Origin: Promethearchaeota archaeon
GTDB lineage: Archaea; Asgardarchaeota; Lokiarchaeia; Sigynarchaeales; SOKP01
DNA: 8,173 bases
Assembly (NCBI GenBank): GCA_019894735.1
Contig: JAGXOB010000101.1
Span: 1 to 8,173, forward strand
Direction of reading: 5' to 3'
The notes below the pieces were generated by a model, which was not told where the DNA came from, made no database searches, and saw only the letters and a list, made by a program, of their open reading frames with translations. A program made the position numbers and the translations under genes. Within the stretch, counting starts at the first letter, position 1; the number at the start of each line of letters is the position of its first letter. This document shows positions 1-6,042 of this stretch, in pieces.

Positions 1-66
1 AATTGGACGATGTGATCTTAAAGGTTTTATGAAAGTGGAATTTTGCCCCTCAAAAAATTCTCTCTA

Positions 67-100
67 TCTATTGAAATAATCAGAATGATTATTCAATAGA
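67..100. repeat. 34-nt hairpin-forming inverted repeat
   Basis: The arms at 67-82 (TCTATTGAAATAATCA) and 86-100 (TGATTATTCAATAGA) are perfect reverse complements except for one extra A in the left arm, and they enclose a GAA triloop. It lies between the left edge and the first clear gene. It could be a transcription terminator or processing hairpin of a gene ending just outside or at the left edge, or a copy of a dispersed palindromic element. A canonical T-tract does not follow; the downstream sequence is A-rich. Confidence 0.6.
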
Positions 101-210
101 AAAATATAACCTAACCCCACCCTAGATTTTTATCTGTAATCTTAAACTTAATTAAAATGTCAAACTATCTTAATATTCTTAATATTCTATAACCGATATA
201 AGCTTTATTC

Positions 211-279
211 CCCAAATTTGGAGAAAAATTTATGGTGTATTTAAATGAGTTCCTCAATTTTGGAGAGATATCGATGGAA
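211..279 (+). repeat. Imperfect direct repeat carrying GGAG...ATG twice
   Basis: Segments 211-237 and 253-279 align with a 42-nt offset and about 19 of 27 identical bases. Each contains CAAATTTGG or CAATTTTGG, then GGAG, then ATG exactly 8 nt later (GGAG 220-223 with ATG 232; GGAG 262-265 with ATG 274). The offset is a multiple of three, so both ATGs are in one frame. This may be an old short duplication or chance in AT-rich sequence. Confidence 0.35.
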
Positions 280-312
280 ACTCTGATTTTTGAGCTCAGT
301 TCTTTAATTTAA
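232..312 (+). CDS. Doubtful 26-codon small ORF
   Basis: The ORF runs from ATG 232 to TAA 310-312 and encodes 26 residues beginning MVYLNEFLNF and ending LIFELSSLI. In its favour are a GGAG motif 8 nt before the ATG and a second in-frame ATG (274) that also has GGAG 8 nt upstream. Against it are its very short length, AT-rich surroundings where such ORFs arise by chance, and no recognisable motif. The peptide is mildly amphipathic and has no signal or clear membrane segment. It would need ribosome profiling or conservation in relatives to be accepted. Confidence 0.18.
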   Translation: MVYLNEFLNFGEISMETLIFELSSLI

Positions 313-473
313 TCGAAAAATCATTCAACTATAAAGAAATATCCATAATCTGTAAACATATATTTTTATGAAATTAATGTCTTTTATTCTTTAGAGTTTT
401 AAAAATTTAGAAAATTTATAATTATAATTTAAAAAACAGATAAAAAACATTAACTGAAAGAATTATTTTAATT
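313..473. other. AT-rich intergenic region
   Basis: Together with 1-231 this stretch has no convincing gene on either strand. It is extremely A/T-rich, contains in-frame stops throughout, and ends with the presumed promoter of the winged-helix gene. I see no tRNA, rRNA or repeat array here. Confidence 0.5.
422..436 (+). promoter_or_regulatory. Candidate TATA box for the 474 gene
   Basis: The run TTATAATTTAAAAAA lies about 40 nt before the ATG at 474. With the usual archaeal TATA-to-start distance of about 26 nt, transcription would start near 455-460, giving a leader of roughly 15-20 nt. The whole region is so AT-rich that other placements are possible. Confidence 0.35.
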
Positions 474-1115
474 ATGGTAAACGACAATTCTCCCTTAGTA
501 AAAACTACTGGAAAGATTCCTCGTTCAAAAGATAATGCCTTTAATATAAGAGATTTATCAATGCGCGAATTTGAAGCATTTATGATTTTATTAATGCACG
601 ATGGAGTAGAACAATCAATTCTGAAAAGTTTAATCGATTTAGAATTTGAACATACAAGTCCAACTAAGGGGTATGATTATATTAATAATTTATGTAATAA
701 AGTTACAAAAAAAGAGAAAACCACAATAGAGGGAAAACAAATAATAAGAACCTATGTAAGACCTATATTTGCCTATAAGAAGAAAACCACTATAAAGGGA
801 AAACAAGTAATAAGAATCTATGTAAAGCCTACAATCAGGCAAAAATACGAAAAATTTATGCTTCCCACCATAAGTAGTTTAAATGATTCGATAAATGACA
901 TTGTCAAAGATTATATAGATAGTATTAAGGAGGAAGATAAAATTCGTAAAAAATTTAAGGAATACACAGAAACTATAATTCTCGCTCTTAACGATTTAAT
1001 GACAAATACACCTGTTAAAACTTTGAGCAGTAAAAATTTTCAGAAAAAGATACACGATACGATTTGGAAATATTTTAAAGCTGAAATATTAAAATATGAA
1101 GTGTTTTCGAAATGA
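474..1115 (+). CDS. Predicted winged-helix DNA-binding protein with duplicated wing
   Basis: This 213-aa lysine-rich soluble protein has no signal peptide or membrane segment. I do not recognise a named family. The order of predicted elements looks like an archaeal winged helix: helix 1 about residues 29-43 (REFEAFMILLMHDG), helix 2 about 46-57, a possible recognition helix about 63-77 (TKGYDYINNLCNKV), then a charged beta-hairpin wing of the pattern KTTI-GKQ-IR-YV-P. That wing segment occurs twice in tandem, at residues 82-97 and 104-119, with 12 of 16 identical residues. A long helical C-terminal part (about 122-205) follows and could dimerise, as in MarR/PadR-like regulators. The function is therefore inferred as a transcriptional regulator of unknown target. 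ATG 474 is the only sensible start, and a poly-T tract follows the stop. It could alternatively be an unrelated helical protein. Confidence 0.55.
   Translation: MVNDNSPLVKTTGKIPRSKDNAFNIRDLSMREFEAFMILLMHDGVEQSILKSLIDLEFEHTSPTKGYDYINNLCNKVTKKEKTTIEGKQIIRTYVRPIFAYKKKTTIKGKQVIRIYVKPTIRQKYEKFMLPTISSLNDSINDIVKDYIDSIKEEDKIRKKFKEYTETIILALNDLMTNTPVKTLSSKNFQKKIHDTIWKYFKAEILKYEVFSK
716..847 (+). repeat. 66-bp tandem intragenic duplication
   Basis: Two adjacent 66-bp units (716-781 and 782-847) encode 22 residues each. The first 50 or so bases of each unit differ at only about seven positions; the last part has diverged. The duplication is in frame and duplicates the presumed wing hairpin of the predicted winged-helix protein. 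High DNA identity suggests a fairly recent slippage or recombination event. Confidence 0.8.
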
Positions 1116-1138
1116 GGAATATTTTTTTTCTAAACACT
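1100..1138 (+). terminator. Stop-straddling inverted repeat and poly-T terminator
   Basis: AGTGTTT (1100-1106) and AAACACT (1132-1138) are perfect inverted arms that flank the TGA stop at 1113-1115. Eight consecutive T residues (1122-1129) lie between the arms. Poly-T is the main archaeal termination signal, so the T-tract is probably the functional part; the hairpin may be incidental. Confidence 0.5.
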
Positions 1139-1205
1139 CATAATGTAAACTGATTTTAGAATCAAAAGCAAATTCTTTATAATCCTAAAAGAGTTAACTT
1201 CAAAG

Positions 1206-1221
1206 TATATATATTTAAAAT
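1206..1221 (+). promoter_or_regulatory. TATA box, likely leaderless 7TM gene promoter
   Basis: TATATATATTTAAAAT at 1206-1221 is a strong archaeal TATA-like element. Its centre is about 24-27 nt before the ATG at 1237, the distance expected between a TATA box and the transcription start, so the mRNA probably begins at or within a few bases of the start codon. No Shine-Dalgarno motif lies before this ATG, which fits leaderless initiation. Confidence 0.6.
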
Positions 1222-1236
1222 ATACAAAAACACATA

Positions 1237-1959
1237 ATGCTACTTCAGAGCGATCTTGACCAAAGAATAATTCTTATACTAATTGTTCAAATTTGGCCAA
1301 TAATCTATAGTTCTTATTTTGCCTATAAATTATTAAATCGTAGAAAAAATCGAGTAATTTACACTTTGAGTGCCATCAATATATCACTTGCACTTACATT
1401 TTTTCTCGCTTCTCTGTCAGTTTTACTTATATATACTCCTTTTGCATATGTGTTTTATATCACTAGTATTTACTTCTTCTTTTTCACTCATAGTCTTTTT
1501 GTTATTTTTACCTGGGTACTTATAAAACTTGATGACAAATCTCCTTATTGGAAGTTTCATTTAGGTATTTTTTTTTATGGAATCTTATCTACTTATGTTT
1601 TTTGGATAGGTTTTTTTTTTAATGGGATTAGCTATGATTTGAGTACAGATTGGATACCTACATATAGTTGGTTCTTTCTTTTTATCAGTTGGATTTTTTT
1701 ATTTATATTTGTAATTATTCCTCAGATTTATCTTTCATTTAAGCTTGTAAAAGTTTTTGAGGGTATAATACTAAAACGAAGAATTAATAGTTTTATAGTT
1801 AGTGTATTCTTAGAATTAACAGTGGTTGTTTCCTTATTTTTATATAATACTTGGGTTGAGAATGAGATTTTCCGGCTAGTTTACATTATTATTATTCCAG
1901 CAACGGCTACTATTGCAGCCTTTTTAATATATAAGAGTTTTGGTAAAGAACTAGAATGA
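1237..1959 (+). CDS. Seven-transmembrane protein, function unknown
   Basis: This 240-aa protein is almost entirely membrane. Seven hydrophobic segments can be seen at about residues 11-29, 41-66, 70-97, 107-129, 143-168, 184-203 and 211-232. The loops after segments 1, 3 and 5 are basic (KLLNRRKNR, KLDDKSPYWK, KLVKVFEGIILKRR) and the C-tail is short and charged (KSFGKELE). By the positive-inside rule the N-terminus is outside and the C-terminus inside. That topology is shared with 7TM sensor domains that precede kinases in prokaryotes, but no kinase or other effector domain is fused here. I cannot assign a ligand or family. It is a single-gene unit, probably transcribed as leaderless mRNA, and convergent with the next gene 29 nt away. 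Phenylalanine and isoleucine richness follows from the AT-rich code use. Confidence 0.75.
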   Translation: MLLQSDLDQRIILILIVQIWPIIYSSYFAYKLLNRRKNRVIYTLSAINISLALTFFLASLSVLLIYTPFAYVFYITSIYFFFFTHSLFVIFTWVLIKLDDKSPYWKFHLGIFFYGILSTYVFWIGFFFNGISYDLSTDWIPTYSWFFLFISWIFLFIFVIIPQIYLSFKLVKVFEGIILKRRINSFIVSVFLELTVVVSLFLYNTWVENEIFRLVYIIIIPATATIAAFLIYKSFGKELE

Positions 1960-1988
1960 TAAAAAAGATCTAATCGTTTTCTTATTAT

Positions 1989-2711
1989 TTAAGATTTTTG
2001 AAGAAATTTCAAAGCGGTTTCCGTTGAAGTTATTGCTTCCTCAACGGTAACCATTCCAATAGTAACACAACATATGTCATGTCGCGAAATGTAATCATAA
2101 GCTTGATTTAAGTCTAATTTCCCCGCTGCTAATGTTTTCATTCCTATAAAATACTTGTCTTTATGGCTATCTACAATATTTTCTAACTTCTTCTGATCCC
2201 CCATAAACATTCCCTGAGTGTTAAAAGGAATTAAAAAAGCTTTCACAGAAGGTAGATTTTCGAACGCGTATTCCAAAGTAGAAACGGGATTATGAGTTGC
2301 TATTCCGGGCATTATTCCAATTGACTCAATTTCGTCAATAAGGTTCTCTAATTTCTCATCTTTATTGTCTGAAACCATTCCGTGAGCAAAAATTATTTTT
2401 GCATCAAGTTTAGCTAACTCATCAATTAACGGATCGGGTCCTGGAAACGTGGATCCTGTAATAACGAAGTCATCATGAGTTTCTGACATAATTCTCGCGG
2501 CTTCGTTAACTTTTCCTGCAGGTACCAATTCTATTCCTCTCCCACCAGCTTCATAACTTGCTTCCAATATTTCTAAAACCGCTTCTTTGTCGTTCAAAAA
2601 TTTCTTACGATAAATTCGTGCATTTTTTCCAAATTGTGCAGCTCCTAAAAAAGGCGATGTTCCCGTTGAAATTAGCGGGATTTGTTGTCCTTCTATTACA
2701 TAAAATATAAT
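1989..2711 (-). CDS. TIM-barrel-like protein, unusual (probably ATT) start
   Basis: The only canonical start in this frame is TTG at 2597-2595 (202 aa), but the open frame continues upstream through a convincing barrel N-terminus (IPLISTGTSPFLGAAQFG, then KNARIYRK) with no stop until TAA 2732-2730. I extend the gene to ATT 2711-2709 (240 aa), which has GGTGA 4 nt before it and a TATA-like box at a fitting distance. Alternating strands and helices, including VITGSTFPGPDP, KIIFAHGMVS, GIMPGIATHNP, AFLIPFNTQG, YFIGMKTLAAGK and ICCVTIGMVTVEEA, have the rhythm of a (beta/alpha)8 barrel. The C-terminal GMKTLAAGKL and VTIGMVTVEEA strands recall aldo/keto-reductase-like barrels, but no catalytic Tyr/Lys/His set can be identified with confidence. 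It is soluble and of unknown reaction. It is convergent with the 7TM gene and divergent from the CocE hydrolase. Confidence 0.65.
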   Translation of the reverse strand: MIFYVIEGQQIPLISTGTSPFLGAAQFGKNARIYRKKFLNDKEAVLEILEASYEAGGRGIELVPAGKVNEAARIMSETHDDFVITGSTFPGPDPLIDELAKLDAKIIFAHGMVSDNKDEKLENLIDEIESIGIMPGIATHNPVSTLEYAFENLPSVKAFLIPFNTQGMFMGDQKKLENIVDSHKDKYFIGMKTLAAGKLDLNQAYDYISRHDICCVTIGMVTVEEAITSTETALKFLQKS

Positions 2712-2715
2712 TCTT

Positions 2716-2720
2716 TCACC
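2716..2720 (-). promoter_or_regulatory. Shine-Dalgarno motif supporting an ATT start
   Basis: On the minus strand GGTGA (2720-2716) is followed after AAGA by the in-frame ATT at 2711. The same GGTGAT core precedes the 4685 gene at a spacing of 5 nt to ATG, so this is a working motif in this genome. The nearest ATG (2701-2699) is out of frame and immediately followed by TAA and TAG. Confidence 0.45.
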
Positions 2721-2756
2721 AAAATTAGATTAGTTTTTTTAGCAAAATTTGTCGCC

Positions 2757-2766
2757 TTTAATAAAT
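2757..2766 (-). promoter_or_regulatory. Candidate TATA box for the TIM-barrel gene
   Basis: ATTTATTAAA read on the minus strand (2766-2757), preceded by AAAG, would place the transcription start near 2736. That is about 25 nt upstream of the proposed ATT start and leaves the GGTGA motif inside the leader. From the TTG at 2597 the leader would be about 140 nt, which is less likely. Confidence 0.4.
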
Positions 2767-2785
2767 CTTTATGAGCTTTCTAAAA

Positions 2786-2797
2786 AGTTTAAAAACA
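2786..2797 (+). promoter_or_regulatory. Candidate TATA box for the CocE operon
   Basis: AGTTTAAAAACA lies about 53 nt before the ATG at 2845. A start of transcription near 2818 would give a leader of roughly 27 nt. It is divergent from, and about 25 nt away from, the presumed TATA box of the minus-strand TIM-barrel gene, so both promoters share one short region. Confidence 0.4.
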
Positions 2798-2844
2798 CTA
2801 ATATCTAAATTAAATTAATTCTAAAAATTAATGGAAACATAAAA

Positions 2845-4674
2845 ATGACAGACCCAAATGCTATAGAAAATAACCCTTTTAAAGAATTAGGTGAAATCCC
2901 TAATAAAAAATACTCTGACGGATACACGGTTGATTCAACATATATAACAGTAAGAGATGGCGTTAAAATTGCTGCAACTATTTGTCTTCCAAAGGGACTT
3001 TCTCCAGATACCAAAATTCCTACGGTGATAACGCAAACAAGGTATTGGAGAGCTATGGAATTACGGATTCCTTTCAGATGGATTCTTGATAGTATGGTAC
3101 CGAATGCTCCAAATCCCGAAGTAGTAACTAGTCGGGGTTACGCGCTTATTTATACCGATGTTAGAGGGACAGGAGCATCATTTGGTTCAAGAATTACTCC
3201 CTTCTCTGAAGAAGAAGTAAAGGACGGCTACGATATAGTCGATTGGATTATTGCTCAACCATGGTCAGACGGGAATGTTGTTTCTAAAGGTATTTCCTAT
3301 ACAGGAACTACGGCTGAGTTATTTGCAAGAAATCATCATCAAGCGATAAAAGCAGTAATACCAGGACACGGGTTCTGGGATCCATACACTGATGTAGCGT
3401 TCCCTGGAGGGTGTTTTGATCACGCTTTCATCCAAATGTGGTCATTTCTTGGAGAAAATTTAGATTTAAATAATCCCAAAGTCTTTCGACAAATAATGCC
3501 AGAAGCTTGGTTAGTTGTGAAAGGTGTGAAACCAGTGAAAGTGGATAAGGACCTACACATGTTGAACAATGCAATAGAACACCATAAATCCAATCAATAT
3601 GTTTATGAACATACCATAGAAGAGGACTTTCGCGACGATCAAATAGCAGATGGCTCCTCTTTTGATGACTTCAGTGTTTTCAATAGAAAAGATAAGATTG
3701 AAAAATCAAACTTACCAATTTTAGCTTGGTGTGCGTGGTTAGATTCTGGTTATGGAGACGCCATTATCCATCGATTCATGAATTTATCTAATCCCCAAAT
3801 TGCTATTTTAGGCGATTGGAATCACGGAGCTCGCGAATCTGCTAACCACTTCTTTCCTAATCGTTCTTCAGTGACCCCATCTCCTAAAGATAAGGTGAAT
3901 ACTTGGATTAATTTCTTTGAAAAATGTATTTACGGTGATGGAATACAAGGAAAAGTTATATATTATTACACATTGGCTGAAGAAAAATGGAAAAAATCTA
4001 AGGTGTGGCCTCCAATAGGGCATAACTACCAGAAGTGGTATTTTTCCGAAAATTTTATGTTACGGGAAGAAAAACCTGAAAATGAGTTCGGAGAAGATTC
4101 TTATAAAATCAATTTTCGGACAACTACTGGAAGAAATAATCGTTGGTGGGCTTTATTAGGGCTACCGATAACTTATGAGAACAGAGCTAAAGCGGACGAG
4201 AAAATGTTATGCTACACTAGCCAACCATTTGATAAAGACACTGAAATTACAGGACAAATAGTATTATGCTTATATTTAGCATCAACACACGATGATGGAG
4301 CAGTCTTTGCATACTTTGAAGATGTGGACGAAGATGGTATCATAACTTACATAACTGATGGAGAATTTCGACTGATTCATAGAAAAATATTGTCTGAAGA
4401 ACCACCGTATAAAATCTTAATTCCTTATCATAGCTATAAAAGGGAAGATTCTGCGCCTCTTATTCCTGGAAAAGTGACAGAAGTTAAGTTTGGATTACAT
4501 GCAACCTCAGTTCTTATTAAAAAAGGGCACAGAATTAAGATTGCTATTACAGGAGCAGATAAAGATACTTTCTTACGCTATCCGCCTGAAGGAAGACCAA
4601 CTATAACCGTTTCAAGAAATAATTTACATTCTTCCTATATTGATATTCCAACTATTAAAAATGAAAATAATTAG
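2845..4674 (+). CDS. CocE/NonD family serine hydrolase (X-Pro peptidase S15-like)
   Basis: This 609-aa protein has the usual length and both domains of the CocE/X-Pro dipeptidyl-peptidase family. The alpha/beta-hydrolase domain (about 30-345) shows RYW at 66-68 (Tyr67 matching the oxyanion-hole Tyr of cocaine esterase), DVRGTGAS at 105-112, the nucleophile elbow GISYTG at 149-154 with Ser151, Asp300 in AWLDSGY, and His327 in GDWNHGA. A full catalytic triad is thus present. The C-terminal jelly-roll domain (about 395-600) has the family signatures FDKDTEITG, FEDVDEDGIITY and DGEFRLIHR. Family members hydrolyse esters, amides or N-terminal X-Pro peptides; which substrate is used here cannot be read from the sequence. 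No signal peptide or membrane segment is seen, so it is cytosolic. It is the first gene of an operon with the 119-aa protein 10 nt downstream. Confidence 0.93.
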   Translation: MTDPNAIENNPFKELGEIPNKKYSDGYTVDSTYITVRDGVKIAATICLPKGLSPDTKIPTVITQTRYWRAMELRIPFRWILDSMVPNAPNPEVVTSRGYALIYTDVRGTGASFGSRITPFSEEEVKDGYDIVDWIIAQPWSDGNVVSKGISYTGTTAELFARNHHQAIKAVIPGHGFWDPYTDVAFPGGCFDHAFIQMWSFLGENLDLNNPKVFRQIMPEAWLVVKGVKPVKVDKDLHMLNNAIEHHKSNQYVYEHTIEEDFRDDQIADGSSFDDFSVFNRKDKIEKSNLPILAWCAWLDSGYGDAIIHRFMNLSNPQIAILGDWNHGARESANHFFPNRSSVTPSPKDKVNTWINFFEKCIYGDGIQGKVIYYYTLAEEKWKKSKVWPPIGHNYQKWYFSENFMLREEKPENEFGEDSYKINFRTTTGRNNRWWALLGLPITYENRAKADEKMLCYTSQPFDKDTEITGQIVLCLYLASTHDDGAVFAYFEDVDEDGIITYITDGEFRLIHRKILSEEPPYKILIPYHSYKREDSAPLIPGKVTEVKFGLHATSVLIKKGHRIKIAITGADKDTFLRYPPEGRPTITVSRNNLHSSYIDIPTIKNENN

Positions 4675-4679
4675 GTGAT
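4674..4679 (+). promoter_or_regulatory. Shine-Dalgarno of the 119-aa gene
   Basis: GGTGAT overlaps the last base of the CocE stop codon and lies 5 nt before ATG 4685. It matches the archaeal 16S 3' end well, and shows that the second cistron of the operon is translated through its own ribosome-binding site. Confidence 0.75.
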
Positions 4680-4684
4680 AAACA

Positions 4685-5044
4685 ATGGAAGAGATGATAC
4701 CAAGTTTAAAGGGTATGTTAAATGAAGCAATAGATATAAAATCTGATGCGTTAAATTTAACGATTATAATGACCGTAAAGCAAAAAGTCGATGGTGTTGT
4801 TGCAGAACCTGAAGAGATCATAGTAATGTTGAAAATGTACGGTGGATTAAGAGAAGAAATTCCTATGCGAATAGATGTTGATAACAATGCACAAGTTATT
4901 ACTCTGAAATTTCAAAACGAAGAAGATTTTAAAAAAGTTGAGAAAATATTCGAGTCTTTATGGGATAACGCTATAGAGATGCTCAGCCAAGCCATGGATG
5001 GTGATTTTAGTCGTATTAAAGACGTTCCAAAAATCGATGATTAA
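4685..5044 (+). CDS. Small alpha/beta protein, function unknown, in CocE operon
   Basis: This 119-aa acidic soluble protein belongs to no family I recognise. It starts with a helix (about residues 3-17, SLKGMLNEAID), followed by three or four predicted strands (about 20-31 DALNLTIIMTVK, 43-52 EEIIVMLKMY, 57-63, 69-75 AQVITLKF), a long amphipathic helix (about 78-104, EEDFKKVEKIFESLWDNAIEMLSQAM) and a charged tail ending PKIDD. Helix-sheet-helix order suggests a compact single domain that may form dimers or bind a small hydrophobic ligand, but this is inference. It has no cysteines, signal or membrane segment. The start is well supported by GGTGAT 5 nt upstream. Co-transcription 10 nt behind the hydrolase suggests a linked role, perhaps as a partner or regulator of that enzyme. 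Confidence 0.8.
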   Translation: MEEMIPSLKGMLNEAIDIKSDALNLTIIMTVKQKVDGVVAEPEEIIVMLKMYGGLREEIPMRIDVDNNAQVITLKFQNEEDFKKVEKIFESLWDNAIEMLSQAMDGDFSRIKDVPKIDD

Positions 5045-5049
5045 TTAAG

Positions 5050-5069
5050 TTTTTTTAATATTTTTTTTT
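5050..5069 (+). terminator. Double poly-T terminator of the CocE operon
   Basis: Runs of seven (5050-5056) and nine (5061-5069) T residues directly follow the stop of the 119-aa gene. This is a typical archaeal oligo-T terminator. It fills the 23-nt gap to the convergent dehydratase gene and overlaps the first two bases of that gene's stop codon. Confidence 0.7.
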
Positions 5070-6042
5070 AAGAAATTTTATGCTTCAGAGTTGTGAAAAA
5101 ATCGGATAAATCGATATTTCCACCACTAATGATTATCCCAATCCTTTTGTTTTTGATCAACGAAGGATCGATATTGCCAGATAATAGTCCTGCTAAAGGG
5201 ACTGCTCCAGAAGGCTCTACAATAAGTTTCATACGCTCCCAATAGAATTTCATAGCGTCAATAATGTCTTCTTCAGACACGGTTATAATATCGTCAACAT
5301 ATTTTTGAATTATAGGGAAAGTTTTTTCTCCAACGGAGGTTCTCAACCCATCAGCTATCGTATTGGGGTTTTCTACGGGTACTCGTTCACCTAATTGAAA
5401 CGATCGAAATGCGTCATCAGCATTTTTGGGCTCGATACCAACAACCTTTACTCTCGGGTCTAATCCCTTTGCTGCAATAGAACATCCACTTATTAGACCA
5501 CCACCGCCTACAGGGACAAGGAGTAAATTAATTGGTTTTATAGAAGTCATCAACTCAAAAGCAGTTGTACCTGCACCAAATATGACATTGTTATCATCAA
5601 AAGGGTGTACCAATCTATAGCCATATTGTTCCACCAATTCTTCTGCCTTTTCAGCTCGATCACCAGGATTATTTCCGCATAAAACAACTTCTGCACCATA
5701 TCCTCTTGTAGCCTGAATTTTTGAAGGAGTCGCGTTATTAGGCATCACGATTGTAGCTTTTATTTTCAGAATCGTGGCTACTAAAGCAACTGCTTGAGCG
5801 AAATTTCCCGATGAGTGAGCAATAATTCCTTTTTCTCTATCAGCTACGGGAATATTGCTAATGCAGTTCCAAGCACCTCTAAACTTAAAAGATCCCGTAC
5901 GCTGAAAATTCTCGCACTTTACTATAACTCGTTTTGCTCCCGTAATCGAATCTAATGTTCTACTCGTCATTATAGGTGTAACATTTGCGACGTAAGAAAC
6001 TAGTTTATAAGCGTTTTTGATGTTTTTAAAAATTTCAATCAA
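5068..6042 (-). CDS. PLP-dependent serine/threonine dehydratase, serine-racemase-like
   Basis: This 324-aa fold-type II PLP enzyme is full length. Lys53 in RTGSFKFRGA forms the Schiff base; HSSGNFAQA at 76-84 binds substrate carboxylate, with Ser78 matching the second catalytic residue (Ser84) of mammalian serine racemase; VPVGGGG (177-182) is the phosphate-binding glycine loop; Ser306 in SGGN (306-309) contacts the pyridine nitrogen. EPKNADD at 204-210 keeps Glu204, Ala208 and Asp210, the Mg/Ca site of serine racemase, and TIADG, WERMKL and EPSGA also match that enzyme. No C-terminal ACT domain is present, so it is not the isoleucine-regulated biosynthetic type. It probably deaminates L-Thr/L-Ser to 2-oxobutyrate/pyruvate and may racemise serine. 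Where racemases commonly have SSGNH it has SSGNF. The start is TTG, or ATT 3 nt further in. It is divergent from the hydrolase at 6199. Confidence 0.92.
   Translation of the reverse strand: MIEIFKNIKNAYKLVSYVANVTPIMTSRTLDSITGAKRVIVKCENFQRTGSFKFRGAWNCISNIPVADREKGIIAHSSGNFAQAVALVATILKIKATIVMPNNATPSKIQATRGYGAEVVLCGNNPGDRAEKAEELVEQYGYRLVHPFDDNNVIFGAGTTAFELMTSIKPINLLLVPVGGGGLISGCSIAAKGLDPRVKVVGIEPKNADDAFRSFQLGERVPVENPNTIADGLRTSVGEKTFPIIQKYVDDIITVSEEDIIDAMKFYWERMKLIVEPSGAVPLAGLLSGNIDPSLIKNKRIGIIISGGNIDLSDFFTTLKHKIS

Noticed and set aside
2..79. Open frame from the left edge, 25 codons to TAA at 77-79, as the tail of an upstream gene
   Set aside because: Another plus-strand frame is also open for nine codons (3-32), the piece is too short to judge, and its stop falls inside the 67-100 hairpin. 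There is not enough evidence to call a partial gene.
160..190. Short tandem CTTAATATT CTTAATATT
   Set aside because: Only two copies of a 9-bp AT-rich unit; no array or CRISPR-like spacing follows.
2805..3014. 69-codon minus-strand ORF
   Set aside because: It overlaps the start of the CocE hydrolase in antisense, and has no family resemblance or ribosome-binding site; a shadow.
4624..4887. 87-codon minus-strand ORF
   Set aside because: It is antisense to the CocE 3' end and the well-supported 119-aa gene; its Ile/Ser-rich composition is typical of a shadow frame.
5426..5620. 64-codon plus-strand ORF inside the dehydratase
   Set aside because: It is antisense to the PLP glycine loop region; the apparent Pro-rich run is the reverse of the conserved GGGG codons.
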